Origin: Pasteurellaceae bacterium Macca
GTDB taxonomy: Bacteria > Pseudomonadota > Gammaproteobacteria > Enterobacterales > Pasteurellaceae
NCBI GenBank assembly: GCA_023101485.1
Contig: LVZB01000030.1
Span: 186,001-250,000, forward strand
Length of the DNA: 64,000 nucleotides
Direction: 5' to 3'
Shown here: positions 38,918 through 48,834 of the stretch, piece after piece
How positions within the stretch are numbered: position 1 is the stretch's first letter
Layout of the letters: the number at the start of each line of letters is the position of its first letter
The notes under the pieces: generated by a model
Seen by the model: the letters and a program-made list of their open reading frames with translations, nothing else
Databases searched by the model: none
Told to the model about the DNA's origin: nothing
Position numbers and translations under genes: made by a program

Positions 38918-40544
38918 ATGGCAAAACACAAACTACTTAAAACAGCAACACTCATTGCAACCTTATTTGGCTCATCGAGTCTTTTTGCGGCAAATGTACC
39001 TGCCGGTACGGTCTTAGCGGAAAAGCAAGAAGTCTATCTCGCCAACACTGAACCTGAAACCCTTGACCCACAAAAAATGACTGGACAACCGGCAGGCAAC
39101 GTGGCACGCCAACTTTTTGAAGGCTTAGTCGGCTCTGATTTAGAAGGTAAAGTGATTCCAGCTGGGGCAGTTTCTTGGGAAAGCTCACCGGATTATAAAG
39201 TTTGGACGTTTAAAACTCCGCCCAGAGGCGAAATGGTCTAATGGCGAGCCTGTTACTGCACATGATTATGTTTATGCGTGGCGTCGTTTAGCCGATCCGC
39301 AAAATGCTTCCCAATATGCTGACTACCTCGAAATTCTCAAATTAGCCAATGCGACGGATGTCATTAACGGCAAGAAAAAGCCCGAAGAACTCGGCATTAA
39401 AGCCATTGATGACTATACCTTAGAGATGACACTCTCTGAATCTATTCCTTTCGCCGTTGAACTCACTGGCCACTACATTCTGTACCCAACACATCAAAAA
39501 ACCATTGAAAAATTTGGTGACCAATGGACAAAACCGGAGAATTTAGTCGGTAACGGCGCTTACATCTTAGAAGAGCGTGTGCTGAACGAAAAAATGGTCT
39601 TCAAACGTAACCCACACTATTGGGATAACAAAAATACCGTGATTGATAAAGGGACATTCTTGATCCTTGAAGGGGCAAATGCCGTCAATCGTTACCGTGC
39701 CGATGGGTTAGATTTAGTGGGCGTGCCAAAAGAGTTGTACAAAAAAATGAAAGCGGAATATGGCAATGAAATGTACACTAGCCCACGTTTAACCTCTTAC
39801 GTTTATGAGATGAACTTAGCGAAGCCACCTTTTGATAACATCAATATCCGTAAAGCCTTGAATTTAGGGATTGATCGCCAAATTATGGCGGAAAAAGTGC
39901 TTGGTCGTGGCGAAAAACAAAGCTGGACATTTATTCCAAAATACATTGTTGGTGGCGAGAAAGTGAAAGATCCTGAATTTGCGTCTTGGACCAATGAGCA
40001 ACGCTATGCCGAAGCGAAAAAATTACTCGCAGAAGCCGGATACAGTAAGCAAAAACCATTAGAGTTTGAACTCCTCTATTCAAAAGGCGAAGCCGCGAAA
40101 AATATGGTGGTTGCCTTAGATGCACAATGGCGTCAAAACCTAGGTGGTTTAGTCAAACTTAAACCGCTAGATCAAGAGTGGAAAACCTTCTTAGGTACAG
40201 GTCGGGCAAGAAACTTCCAAATGATCTCCTCCGGTTGGGGCGCGGATTACAATGAAGCAAGCACCTTTGCCACTTACTATTTAAGCACCAGTAACTTCAA
40301 TAAAGTCGGCTTTAAAAATGCAGAGTATGATGCCCTTGTCAACTCACTCTACACCGCACCAAGTGCCGAAGCTCGCCAAGAGATTTATGCCAAAGCGGAA
40401 GCGATTTTAGATAACAACCATCTTTTCATCGCCACTTATTCACCTGTTGGTGTGGGCTTAAAAAAACCATACCTACAAGGTTTTGGTGAATTTGACCCAC
40501 AATTACAATTCCGTTTCCAAAATATGTATATTTTGAAACATTAA
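38918..40544 (+). pseudogene. oppA: Oligopeptide-binding protein OppA, frameshifted
   Basis: Periplasmic peptide-binding subunit of an ABC importer. The first frame has a signal peptide (ending SLFA) and the OppA N-terminus, then runs out of frame at FKTPPRGEMV and stops at 39239-39241. The second frame continues the family sequence as LRPEAKWSNGEPVTAHDYVY through to NMYILKH. Removing one A from the four-A run at 39212-39215 restores a 541-residue protein, almost the E. coli length. No oppBCDF genes follow, so it would be an orphan binding protein. It may be a real recent pseudogene or a sequencing error. Confidence 0.9.
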
Positions 40545-40595
40545 TTATAGATATAAAAGCACTCACTAATAAGTGAGTGCTTTTCGTTATTAGAC

Positions 40596-42050
40596 CTAAG
40601 AATTTACCATTGGTAACCATTCTAAGCTAAATAAGAATTGCCACCATGCCATACCTAACGTAGCATGAATAATTAAGCTACCAAACGCGACAACAGCCCC
40701 AGTAATCCACCATGACTTAATATCATTATAACCAGCACCAAATGTAATCGGACCTGGTCCACCGCCATAATGAGTAACAGAACCACCGTAAGAATTTGAG
40801 AAAAGTAATCCTAAAGCAAGTAATTCCACGGGTGCGCCCGCCACTTTACCCACAGTCGCAAATACGGGTACCATCGCAGCAACATAAGCACCGCCAGAAG
40901 CAAAGAGATAACGCACAGCAACACTTGTCAGTAAAATAATCATTAATGCAAGTGTTCCATGGTCATTAAAGTGCATAACTTGTTCCATAGAAGCCGCTAG
41001 CCATTTAAAGAACCCTGCTTTGCTTAATACACTAGACATACTAATGATACCGCCGTACCAAATAAGCGTATCCCAGCCAGCTTTATTTTTTTGAATATCT
41101 GCCCAAGAAACAATATTCAATACAATACATAACACCATGACGGCTAACGCCACTGTTGTTGCATTGACATTTAAAAAATCAGCAAAGATCCAGCATAGCA
41201 ATGCTAAAACGAATAACACCGCTAATGCTTTTTCACGGAAAGAGATAGGGCCTAATTCTTCTAAACCTTTACGAGCAATTTCTTTATTATCCACTTTTTT
41301 CATTTCCGGTGGGCAGATGAAATAGCACACTGCAGGAATTAAAAATAAGCAGAGTAAACCCGGTACAGACGCCGCTAAAAACCATTGCACCCAATTCATA
41401 TTAAAGCCCAAAATGGGTGCCATCAATGAAAGTGCTAAAGCATTCGGTGCCATTGCTGTAAGGAAAATATAGCTTGTTGTTTTTACGACCATATATACAT
41501 TTAACAGCAAATAACGCCCTGCTTTCTTAGGTGATTTTTCTGGATCAGATCCTAAAGCAACGGCCACACTGTTAATAATTGGAAAGACAATTCCTCCCGC
41601 ACGAGCTGTATTTGATGGCGTTGCCGGTGAAAGCAATAAGTCTAAAAACATCGTGACATAGCCTAAACGTAATGTCGTACTGCCTAACCAACCAATCATA
41701 TGATAGGCAATGCGTTTCCCTAAGCCAGTGATCACAAACGCAGAACTTAAAGTAAATGCCGTAAAAATGAGCCATGTAGTACCTGATTGATAACCACTTA
41801 ATGTTTGACTCACTTTGACTAGCTCTTGTGCCCCTTCGGTATTCCCAATGGTCGCGGCGGAAGCCGCTACCGCTGCTAATAAAATAACTGGCTCACCATA
41901 GGGTTTTATAACTAAACCCACAATAGTTGCTAAATATAAGCCGAATAGACGCCACGCAATCAGAGAGAGTCCCTCTGGTGCGGGTAATAAGAAAACGATA
42001 GCAGGTATTGCTACCAGAATCGCCAGTTTTTGGACTTTAGATAAAGCCAT
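40596..42050 (-). CDS. citT: Citrate/dicarboxylate transporter, CitT type (DASS family)
   Basis: Inner-membrane antiporter expected to take up citrate in exchange for succinate. The 484-residue protein is hydrophobic throughout with about 12 helices and the family motifs SPATPSNTARAGGIVFPI and NSYGGSVTHYGGGPGPITFG. It is the last gene of the citrate lyase operon, 8 bases after citXG, with AGAGGT as ribosome site. Confidence 0.9.
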   Translation of the reverse strand: MALSKVQKLAILVAIPAIVFLLPAPEGLSLIAWRLFGLYLATIVGLVIKPYGEPVILLAAVAASAATIGNTEGAQELVKVSQTLSGYQSGTTWLIFTAFTLSSAFVITGLGKRIAYHMIGWLGSTTLRLGYVTMFLDLLLSPATPSNTARAGGIVFPIINSVAVALGSDPEKSPKKAGRYLLLNVYMVVKTTSYIFLTAMAPNALALSLMAPILGFNMNWVQWFLAASVPGLLCLFLIPAVCYFICPPEMKKVDNKEIARKGLEELGPISFREKALAVLFVLALLCWIFADFLNVNATTVALAVMVLCIVLNIVSWADIQKNKAGWDTLIWYGGIISMSSVLSKAGFFKWLAASMEQVMHFNDHGTLALMIILLTSVAVRYLFASGGAYVAAMVPVFATVGKVAGAPVELLALGLLFSNSYGGSVTHYGGGPGPITFGAGYNDIKSWWITGAVVAFGSLIIHATLGMAWWQFLFSLEWLPMVNS

Positions 42051-42058
42051 AATTACCT

Positions 42059-43450
42059 CTAAAAGTTAAGTTTATAGAAAAAAATTGCCAGTGCCAGTAA
42101 ATCAGCACTGCCTCCCCCACTGAGATTACGCGTAATACAAGTGTGGTCAAAGGCTTTCAATTGCTTGATAACCTCTTGTTTTTGTTGATAAATATGTTTA
42201 TTTGCTAATATCGATTTTGCTTGTTCTTGCAACCACATTAACCCCGCAATACCACCGCGGTGGGCAACATTGGTGTCTTGATTCATTGCCATTAACTGCA
42301 ATAAAGCGAGTAGCAAGCGATGTTGCCAATCGTATTGTTTATCCGCTAATACGGGTAAAATAGACAACACTTGTGGAAACCCGCTCTCTGCTTCGCCCCG
42401 TGCACCGGTTAAACCAAATTCACGAAATAAACGCATGCCCGCAGTCAGAGGTTGTTCCCCCTCATGCTGTAATTCTGCTGTGATACCTTGGCATAACGCC
42501 GCCGCCGTGGCACAGATTTGTTTCACATCTCGATAGAGATCCGTAGATTGCTCACTTGGTGTTTGATGATTAAGCTCAATTAAGCGCCCGATAACACAAC
42601 AGATCACACCAAAAGCAAAAATCACCCCTTTATGCGTATTGATACCACCAGTGGCAGCAAACATCGCCTCTTCTGCGGCTAAGCCTAAGGGACGAATCTG
42701 TGCCAAAATCTGTGAAATAGGCTGTTTTGCCGTCATCATGCCATAGCGCACAAATTTGCTCCAAAAAGGGCGGAGCGCATTAGCACTTCGTTCAAAGGTA
42801 CTTAAATCCATATCCCGATGAGCGCCGTTATTATCTTGATCAACAAGCCCAGGTTTTGGAGTTAAATACACTTCCTCTAATAATGCTAAATGAACTTGTT
42901 CGCTGAGATATTCGGCTAAGGCTCGGCGTTGCATCTCTTGTTGAAGCGCCAAGGGAGAATGATATCGCCCTCTTGCGCAAACCTTTCCCTCTCGCTCACA
43001 AAGCAAACATTTACGAGGTGATAAGCCAAATTGGTTTCGGCTTAATAACTCGCCATTGGGGGAAAAAACATCTAAATCCCATAATCTGGCAAGGGGAGAT
43101 TGTTGTTCTAACGCAATCAGTGCCTTTTTCAAAATGATGGCATCTAGGGGAACAGCAAACAGCGCAAAATGCCCTGTCTGTGCTTGAATAATCTGCTCAC
43201 GGCTTGGTTTTACCCCTAATTGAGTAAAACAAGCGGTCAAATTTTCCAAACTTTTTGCAAAAACCCAATCAAGTAAGGGATTACGTTTAACGCTTCCCAC
43301 AGCAGTTAATGTGAGAGAAACGAGGCTCTGCCCTTCCCTTAAAAAACATTGTTGCAACTTAGCACGTTGCTCCCGAGCTGCTAATAATGTATCAAGGGAA
43401 ATTTCTTCCCCTTGAATAGAAAAGCGTTGCTGAATTTGCTGAAAAATCAT
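42059..43450 (-). CDS. citXG: CitXG fusion: citrate lyase prosthetic-group enzymes
   Basis: Bifunctional 463-residue protein. The N-terminal part (about 1-175) is CitX, which transfers the phosphoribosyl-dephospho-CoA group to the acyl carrier protein; it contains SPRKCLLCEREGKVCARG. The C-terminal part (about 176-463) is CitG, which makes the triphosphoribosyl-dephospho-CoA precursor; it contains EVYLTPKPGLVDQDNNGAHR and NTHKGVIFAFG. The same fusion occurs in H. influenzae. Its ribosome site is poor and it starts 25 bases after citF. Confidence 0.92.
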   Translation of the reverse strand: MIFQQIQQRFSIQGEEISLDTLLAAREQRAKLQQCFLREGQSLVSLTLTAVGSVKRNPLLDWVFAKSLENLTACFTQLGVKPSREQIIQAQTGHFALFAVPLDAIILKKALIALEQQSPLARLWDLDVFSPNGELLSRNQFGLSPRKCLLCEREGKVCARGRYHSPLALQQEMQRRALAEYLSEQVHLALLEEVYLTPKPGLVDQDNNGAHRDMDLSTFERSANALRPFWSKFVRYGMMTAKQPISQILAQIRPLGLAAEEAMFAATGGINTHKGVIFAFGVICCVIGRLIELNHQTPSEQSTDLYRDVKQICATAAALCQGITAELQHEGEQPLTAGMRLFREFGLTGARGEAESGFPQVLSILPVLADKQYDWQHRLLLALLQLMAMNQDTNVAHRGGIAGLMWLQEQAKSILANKHIYQQKQEVIKQLKAFDHTCITRNLSGGGSADLLALAIFFYKLNF

Positions 43451-43475
43451 ACTGCGTTAATACAATTCAAACGAG

Positions 43476-44987
43476 TTACTCTTTGACTTGATACACCACA
43501 TCAATGACTGAACCATCTCGATAACGTACCACCGCAACAGGTCTATCGCTAAATTCAATATCCTTCGGTTTTCCGGTAATGGCGTAGGCTTTTTGCATCA
43601 GTTGTTCAATCGTAAAGAGCGTAATGCCCGCATGGGTTAATGCTTCGATTAAATCAGGTCGTTTTGGATTAACGGCAATGCCTTGATCTGTCACTAAAAT
43701 ATCAATATTTTCCCCAGGCGTCACACAAGTAATAACCTCTTCGACAACCGTTGGGATTCGCCCACGCACTAAAGGTGCAACAATAATTGCCACCTGTGCA
43801 GAACTTGCTGTATCACAATGCCCACCAGACGCACCACGGATCACACCATCGGAACCTGTCAGCACATTGACATTAAAATGACGATCAATCTCTAAAGCGC
43901 TTAAAATCACAATGTCTAACTGCTCAACGGATGCCCCTTTCGAGCTAAAATTCGCATATTGATTAGCCGAAACTTCAATATGGTTTGGATTTCGAGCTAA
44001 GGATTCAGCGGCTTCTTTATCAAAACTTTGTACATCAATCAGCTTCTTAATTAAACCCGCTTCATGTAATGCCACCATACTTGCGGTAATTCCCCCAAGG
44101 GCGAAACTGGCTGTAATGTTATCTCGGCGCATTTTCTCTTCTAAGAAACGAGTTACCGCTAAAGAAGCACCACCAGAACCGGTTTGTAGAGAAAAACCGT
44201 CCTTAAAATAACCCGATGCAAAGATCACTTCCGCCGTTTTTCGTGCAATGAGTAATTCCCGTGGATTGGTCGTCATGCGTGTTGCCCCGCCGCCAATTTT
44301 TTTCGGATCGCCAACTTCATCAACCTGTACAATAAAATCAACTTGGTCTTGCGCAATACTGATTGGATGATGAGGATAATCGGCAAATTCTTCCGTAAGT
44401 AGCACCACTTTGCGTGCAAATTCAGCATCTACACGAGCATACCCTAAAGAACCACATTTGCTTTTTCCACTAAACCCGTTCGCATTACCGAATTTATCGC
44501 AACACGGCACACCTAAAAATGCCACATCAATATTCAACTCACCGCTTTTTACTAAATGAACTCGCCCGCCATGAGAATGAATATTGACTGGTTCTGCAAG
44601 GATACCTTTGGAAATTTCATCCGCTAATTTTCCTCTTAAACCTGATGAGTAAATTTTACTTACTACGCCATTTTTAATATGTTCAACTAACGGATAATGG
44701 CTATCGATTAAAGAACTCGATGCTAAAGTTAAATTTTTAAAGCCCATTTCCGCAATTTTTGCCATAACCATATTGACGATGTAGTCACCACCACGGAAAG
44801 CATGGTGAAAAGAGATAGTCATTCCATCTTTCAAACCACTTTGTCGAATGGCATCTTCTAAATTTGCGCAAATTTTGCGATCTTTACTTCGATTTGCTAA
44901 CGATTCCGCCTTAGGTTCAGCTTGGTAAGCGGTTAAATCAGGACTTATTTTTGCCATAGATTGGATGCGTTCTGCTCTTGTTTTCAT
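43476..44987 (-). CDS. citF: Citrate lyase alpha subunit (citrate CoA-transferase)
   Basis: Transfers the acyl carrier to citrate, releasing acetate. The 503-residue protein contains ISFHHAFRGGDYIVNMVM, GVPCCDKFGNANGFSG and GSDGVIRGASGGHCDTA, all diagnostic of CitF. Start follows AGGGG, 9 bases after citE. It forms the lyase complex with CitD and CitE in the cytoplasm. Confidence 0.96.
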   Translation of the reverse strand: MKTRAERIQSMAKISPDLTAYQAEPKAESLANRSKDRKICANLEDAIRQSGLKDGMTISFHHAFRGGDYIVNMVMAKIAEMGFKNLTLASSSLIDSHYPLVEHIKNGVVSKIYSSGLRGKLADEISKGILAEPVNIHSHGGRVHLVKSGELNIDVAFLGVPCCDKFGNANGFSGKSKCGSLGYARVDAEFARKVVLLTEEFADYPHHPISIAQDQVDFIVQVDEVGDPKKIGGGATRMTTNPRELLIARKTAEVIFASGYFKDGFSLQTGSGGASLAVTRFLEEKMRRDNITASFALGGITASMVALHEAGLIKKLIDVQSFDKEAAESLARNPNHIEVSANQYANFSSKGASVEQLDIVILSALEIDRHFNVNVLTGSDGVIRGASGGHCDTASSAQVAIIVAPLVRGRIPTVVEEVITCVTPGENIDILVTDQGIAVNPKRPDLIEALTHAGITLFTIEQLMQKAYAITGKPKDIEFSDRPVAVVRYRDGSVIDVVYQVKE

Positions 44988-44996
44988 TCTTTTCCC

Positions 44997-45890
44997 CTAC
45001 TCTTCACGAATACCTGATTTCGCACGCTCTAATACTAGACGAGCTCGTTCAATAATTGGTGCATCAATCATTTTCCCATTAAGAGAAACCACACCGAGTC
45101 CTTGTGCTTCTGCCTCTTCTGCAGCAGCAATAATATTTCTTGCTTGATCAACATCTTTTTGTGTTGGTGCAAACAAATTATGTAACAGCTCAATCTGACG
45201 TGGATTAATTAACGATTTCCCATCAAAACCTAGTTGTTTGATTAAGGCGGCTTCAGCTAAAAAACCTTCTTCATTATTGGCATGGGAATAAACCGTATCA
45301 AAAGCTTGAATTCCCACAGCCCGCGCGGCTTGCAAAATCGAGCAACGTGCAAATAATAATTCAATACCTTCTGGGGAACGTTCTGTTTTTAGATTGCGTA
45401 CATAATCTTCTGCGCCTAAAGCAATACCAATTAAACGGGGAGAAGCGCTTGCAATTTGGTTGGCTTGTGTAATACCAAGCGGAGATTCAATGGCCGCTAA
45501 CATCTTCGTCGAACCCAATTCTCGCCCACAGGCTTGCTCAATTTCAGCAATGGCGTTATCCATGTCAATTACATCCTGTGCTGTTTCAGTTTTCGGCATA
45601 CGAACAACATCAACCCCCGCACGTACAACGGCATTCAAATCGGCTAATCCAAATGCCGAATCAAGGGGATTAACCCGTACAATCGTTTCCATCGCTTGAT
45701 ACAAAGGATGTTGTAGCGCATGGGCAACAAGCAACCGTGCACTGTCTTTCTCTTTTAATGCCACGGCATCTTCCAGATCAAACATAATCGCATCTGGTTG
45801 ATAAATAAAACTGTTGCTGATCATGGCAGCATTTGAACCCGGTACGAATAACATACTACGGCGTAATTTCATGGTTTGTTTTTGCTTCAT
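44997..45890 (-). CDS. citE: Citrate lyase beta subunit (citryl-ACP lyase)
   Basis: Cleaves citryl-ACP into acetyl-ACP and oxaloacetate. The protein contains [37 protein letters not shown] and [11 protein letters not shown] (metal and substrate residues). I prefer the ATG at 45890: it overlaps the citD stop as ATGA and follows GGGAG. An ATG at 45869 gives the commonly annotated MKLRRSMLF start, so the first seven residues are uncertain. Confidence 0.95.
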   Translation of the reverse strand: MKQKQTMKLRRSMLFVPGSNAAMISNSFIYQPDAIMFDLEDAVALKEKDSARLLVAHALQHPLYQAMETIVRVNPLDSAFGLADLNAVVRAGVDVVRMPKTETAQDVIDMDNAIAEIEQACGRELGSTKMLAAIESPLGITQANQIASASPRLIGIALGAEDYVRNLKTERSPEGIELLFARCSILQAARAVGIQAFDTVYSHANNEEGFLAEAALIKQLGFDGKSLINPRQIELLHNLFAPTQKDVDQARNIIAAAEEAEAQGLGVVSLNGKMIDAPIIERARLVLERAKSGIREE

Positions 45891-46174
45891 AGCATTTTCT
45901 CCCAATTCATTTCTTCATCCGTTGCCCGTGCTAATGCTGTTTTTAGTCGCGCACGAAGCACACAATCTAAAGCGCCTTTATCATCAATAATAATATTGCC
46001 TGCACGCACGCCAAATTCATTAAGAATTTGATGTACTGTATTGAGAATATCGTCACCAAATTGTTTGATTACAGAGCTATTTAGCTCAATATCAAGTTGT
46101 GTTGCGGGTTCTATCCGCACTAACACATCACTAGATTCAAGTGTGCCTGCAACGGCAACTTTCGTAATATTCAT
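45887..46174 (-). CDS. citD: Citrate lyase gamma subunit (acyl carrier protein)
   Basis: 95-residue acyl carrier. The prosthetic group is attached to the serine in [12 protein letters not shown] near residue 14-15. It overlaps citE and follows citC after a 67-base gap that contains an uptake sequence. Start follows AAAGGA. Confidence 0.95.
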   Translation of the reverse strand: MNITKVAVAGTLESSDVLVRIEPATQLDIELNSSVIKQFGDDILNTVHQILNEFGVRAGNIIIDDKGALDCVLRARLKTALARATDEEMNWEKML

Positions 46175-46241
46175 AAGTTTTCCTTTAAAAAGAGATAAAA
46201 ATAGGAGTACAAAAAAGAGAGAAATTTCGACCGCTTGTTTA

Positions 46242-47270
46242 TCATGAAAGATTCAACGAGCGTTGTTTTAAGAAATCCAAGGTACTTTTCACGACTAAAC
46301 AGGCTAATTCTGTCCAGTTTTGTTCTTGCCATAAAGCACGCACACGAGAAGCAGAGATGGGCTGTTCATTAACCACTTTCCGCGCTAACTCAACAACTTG
46401 AATTCCTGGGCTTGCCATTTCTGCATCACTCAGCCAATGGTGCATTTTTTCATTGTAAAGTGCTGTCACGGCACAAATCGGTTCGCTACCAACAAAACGA
46501 TGCGTAATACCTAAAGCGGGAGCAATATAACGACGGAAGATTTTTAAATCTAATTCGAGATAAAGATCCTCTGTTAAACCTTGATCTTTTAAGAAATAGT
46601 TAGGAAAAGTCGCTCGAGAAATAATATAGTCCGAGCCGGCATGTAACGTAATACGTTGAAGGTCACGAATACCCAGTTCCACTAGATTAAAACGTTCTTG
46701 GTAGCTAAATAATGACGCATTTTCCCCAACAACAAAAATATGCAGATGATCACATTGCTGTAAGGCTTGTTCAATTAAATAACGATGACCCAATGTAAAA
46801 GGATTCGCATTCATCACAATCGCACCAATACGATCACCGACTACTTTTTGTACCGATAACGATTGGCAATATTTTTTAATGCGTTTTGCACTATTTTCCA
46901 ATAGCACAACATTTGGATAGGCGCTAGAAATCGTATGAAAACCACAACTATTAAATAATTTTTCATACTCTGGTTTTGTATAAATAAACAGCTGGGTTCT
47001 GCCTCTTTCATAGGCAAGATTAGTGAGTTCTGTAATGAGTTTAAGGGCTAAACCTTCGCCTTGAGCGGCACGATCAATAGCAACACATTTAATAATATTG
47101 CAACTTAATCCACCACAAGCAAGAATCTCATCTGTTGATTGAGAACGGATAATCACGAAGATTTCAATTTGATGGTCGAGATTTAATTGATTTCTTGTTA
47201 AAAAATCTTTTATTTCTCGTGCTTTTCTTTCCGAAATTGTTAATTTAAGGTTAAATAATTCAAAGTACAT
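46242..47270 (-). CDS. citC: Citrate lyase ligase (acetate:SH-citrate lyase ligase)
   Basis: Acetylates the thiol of the acyl carrier with ATP to activate the lyase. The 342-residue protein has an N-terminal acetyltransferase-like domain (to about residue 130) and a nucleotidyltransferase domain with [20 protein letters not shown]. It is the first gene of citC-D-E-F-XG-T. No citAB two-component system is in this window. Confidence 0.93.
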   Translation of the reverse strand: MYFELFNLKLTISERKAREIKDFLTRNQLNLDHQIEIFVIIRSQSTDEILACGGLSCNIIKCVAIDRAAQGEGLALKLITELTNLAYERGRTQLFIYTKPEYEKLFNSCGFHTISSAYPNVVLLENSAKRIKKYCQSLSVQKVVGDRIGAIVMNANPFTLGHRYLIEQALQQCDHLHIFVVGENASLFSYQERFNLVELGIRDLQRITLHAGSDYIISRATFPNYFLKDQGLTEDLYLELDLKIFRRYIAPALGITHRFVGSEPICAVTALYNEKMHHWLSDAEMASPGIQVVELARKVVNEQPISASRVRALWQEQNWTELACLVVKSTLDFLKQRSLNLS

Positions 47271-47310
47271 CTAAAATAAATAATAAAATTTAAAAACTAC
47301 ATTTTGTATT

Positions 47311-47371
47311 ATTCTAACAAGTTAATGACTTTTTGTTTAGCCTCAATTTAGTAAATCTTGATCCTTATCAT
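47311..47371 (-). promoter_or_regulatory. Candidate FNR-dependent promoter of the cit operon
   Basis: TTGATCCTTATCAT at 47358-47371 matches the FNR box TTGATNNNNATCAA at 9 of 10 fixed positions. On the minus strand TAAACA (47339-47334) and TAGAAT (47316-47311) are 17 bases apart, a fair -35/-10 pair. The FNR box would be centred about 61 bases before the start, the class I position. This fits anaerobic citrate fermentation. Confidence 0.5.
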
Positions 47372-47500
47372 AAAAATTTACTCCATCTACTTCTAACTGC
47401 TCTACTGCACATCAAGGCGCATTGTGCTAGTTATCATCTCAATACAAATGAACAACATTTAATACATCAGTCTCAACAAATACACTTCTTTAAAAATAAT

Positions 47501-47526
47501 CCCATATAGGCATAATCCTATATGGG
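47501..47526. repeat. Perfect 10-bp palindrome CCCATATAGG/CCTATATGGG
   Basis: Two perfect 10-base arms separated by CATAAT, about 230 bases upstream of citC. On the minus strand it is followed by ATTATTTTT. It could be an operator or a second terminator of the tRNA transcript. The rest of 47372-47690 is AT-rich without a gene. Confidence 0.5.
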
Positions 47527-47690
47527 AGTGAAAAGATGAAAATTAATTTAATCTAAAACAATAATATTTTAAAACATAGAAATTTATTTAACTTGCAAGA
47601 AAATAAAAATTTAATAAACATATATTATAAAAAATTAATAATTTATAAGATTTTACTTACCCAATATAATACCAAAATCTTTGGTTTAAA

Positions 47691-47783
47691 TTGAACAGTA
47701 TTGAACGCTATTGAACAAAAAAAATCGCTAGAACCTTGTCAATTCTAGCGATTTCATTGAATTTTGAACTGTATTGAACCCTA
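47691..47783. repeat. Two clusters of 10-bp TTGAACNNTA repeats
   Basis: TTGAAC recurs at exactly 10-base steps at 47691, 47701 and 47711, and again at 47764 and 47774, on each side of the tRNA-Val terminator. The 20-base blocks of both clusters agree at all but a few positions. Such in-phase short repeats next to a tRNA 3' end resemble arm-type binding sites of integrases, or a binding array for an unknown regulator. Confidence 0.6.
47717..47754 (-). terminator. Terminator of tRNA-Val
   Basis: AAATCGCTAGAA (47722-47733) pairs perfectly with TTCTAGCGATTT (47743-47754). On the minus strand the stem ends in T8. It lies about 45 bases after the tRNA 3' end. Confidence 0.9.
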
Positions 47784-47796
47784 TCGGAAGAAGGGA

Positions 47797-47873
47797 TGGT
47801 GCGACTGGCTGGACTCGAACCAGTGACCCCCACCATGTCAAGGTGGTGCTCTAACCAACTGAGCTACAGTCGC
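47797..47873 (-). tRNA. tRNA-Val (anticodon GAC)
   Basis: The acceptor arms GCGACTG and CAGTCGC pair over 7 bp, followed by discriminator A and an encoded CCA. The D-loop AGTTGGTTA, the anticodon stem CCACC/GGTGG with loop TTGACAT (anticodon GAC), and TTCGAGT in the T-loop are present. Total 77 bases. Confidence 0.95.
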
Positions 47874-47959
47874 ATCGTGAAAACAGGCGAGATTCTAAAG
47901 AAAAATGCGGTTGAATGCAAGCCTGACTTTGTTTATTTGCTTGTTTTTAAAGCGTTTTT

Positions 47960-48769
47960 TTACATTTTTTCTTGGGTGAAGACTTTTTTATCTTCCCAAC
48001 GGAGCATCGTGAGATAATTTCCCCACACGCACCCTGTGTCGAGGGCATAAATATGCCGTGGTGTTGGGTAGCCAATTAAACTTGCCCAATGCCCAAAGAG
48101 AATATCTTGTTGATGAAATAACGGGCTATCAAGTTCAAACCACGGTTTTAATTCAGGTGGCGCTTGTTCTACGGGTAATTTACAGTCGAAATCCAAGCCT
48201 TTATCCTTATCACAAAAACGCATGCGGGTAAAAGCATTGATGGTATAACGCCAGCGTGCTATTCCCTGTAAATGGGCAGACCAACGATTAGGCGAGTTAT
48301 CATACATTTGCGATAACAAGGTGCCATAATCCTCACTTTGTAACACGCCCTCGACTTCTCTGGCACATCCTATCGCCGTGGCAAGATCCCATTCAGGGCT
48401 AATCCCAGCGTGGGCAAGGAGAAAACCATGGCGGGGATGTTGGGCGACAAGCGGTCGATTTCTGAGCCAATTTTGCAACGCCTCACGATCTTCGGCTTGG
48501 AAGATTGCCTCCACCTTATCTCGCTCTTTGACCTTTTTAATACCTTGCAAGGTAGCGAGGAGGTGTAAATCGTGGTTGCCTAGCAGCGTCACTGCCCTTT
48601 CCCCTAAATTTTTTACAAAACGCAAACATTCGAGGGAGTTCTCTCCACGGGCGACTAAATCCCCCGTCAACCATAATTCATCTTGCTGGGGGTTAAAATC
48701 AGCTTGTTTGAGTAGGGCTTGAAATTCATCAAAACAGCCGTGAAGATCGCCAATAATATAAGTTGCCAT
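47960..48769 (-). CDS. apaH: Diadenosine tetraphosphatase ApaH
   Basis: Symmetrically hydrolyses Ap4A to two ADP and removes Np4A caps from mRNA. The 269-residue protein has the metallophosphatase motifs [20 protein letters not shown] and [10 protein letters not shown], and a late HWASLIGY. Start follows AGAGGAAAA. In many genomes it sits next to ksgA; here the neighbours are tRNA-Val and metB. Confidence 0.95.
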   Translation of the reverse strand: MATYIIGDLHGCFDEFQALLKQADFNPQQDELWLTGDLVARGENSLECLRFVKNLGERAVTLLGNHDLHLLATLQGIKKVKERDKVEAIFQAEDREALQNWLRNRPLVAQHPRHGFLLAHAGISPEWDLATAIGCAREVEGVLQSEDYGTLLSQMYDNSPNRWSAHLQGIARWRYTINAFTRMRFCDKDKGLDFDCKLPVEQAPPELKPWFELDSPLFHQQDILFGHWASLIGYPTPRHIYALDTGCVWGNYLTMLRWEDKKVFTQEKM

Positions 48770-48834
48770 CGCTTTTCCTCTAGCATATTAGGATCACAGA
48801 AGGGGGGAAAAGCCCTCCTAAAATGAGCTTGCCC

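Noticed and set aside
38900..39300. Two separate genes in the oppA locus
   Set aside because: The short first frame and the longer second frame align as one continuous OppA sequence after removing one base, so a frameshift is the simpler reading.
47401..47430. CRP site before citC (GCACA...TGTGC)
   Set aside because: The spacing between half sites is wrong for the TGTGA-N6-TCACA consensus.
47960..48722. Plus-strand frame of 114 codons opposite apaH
   Set aside because: It is basic, low in conserved motifs, and exists because of the codon pattern of apaH on the other strand.
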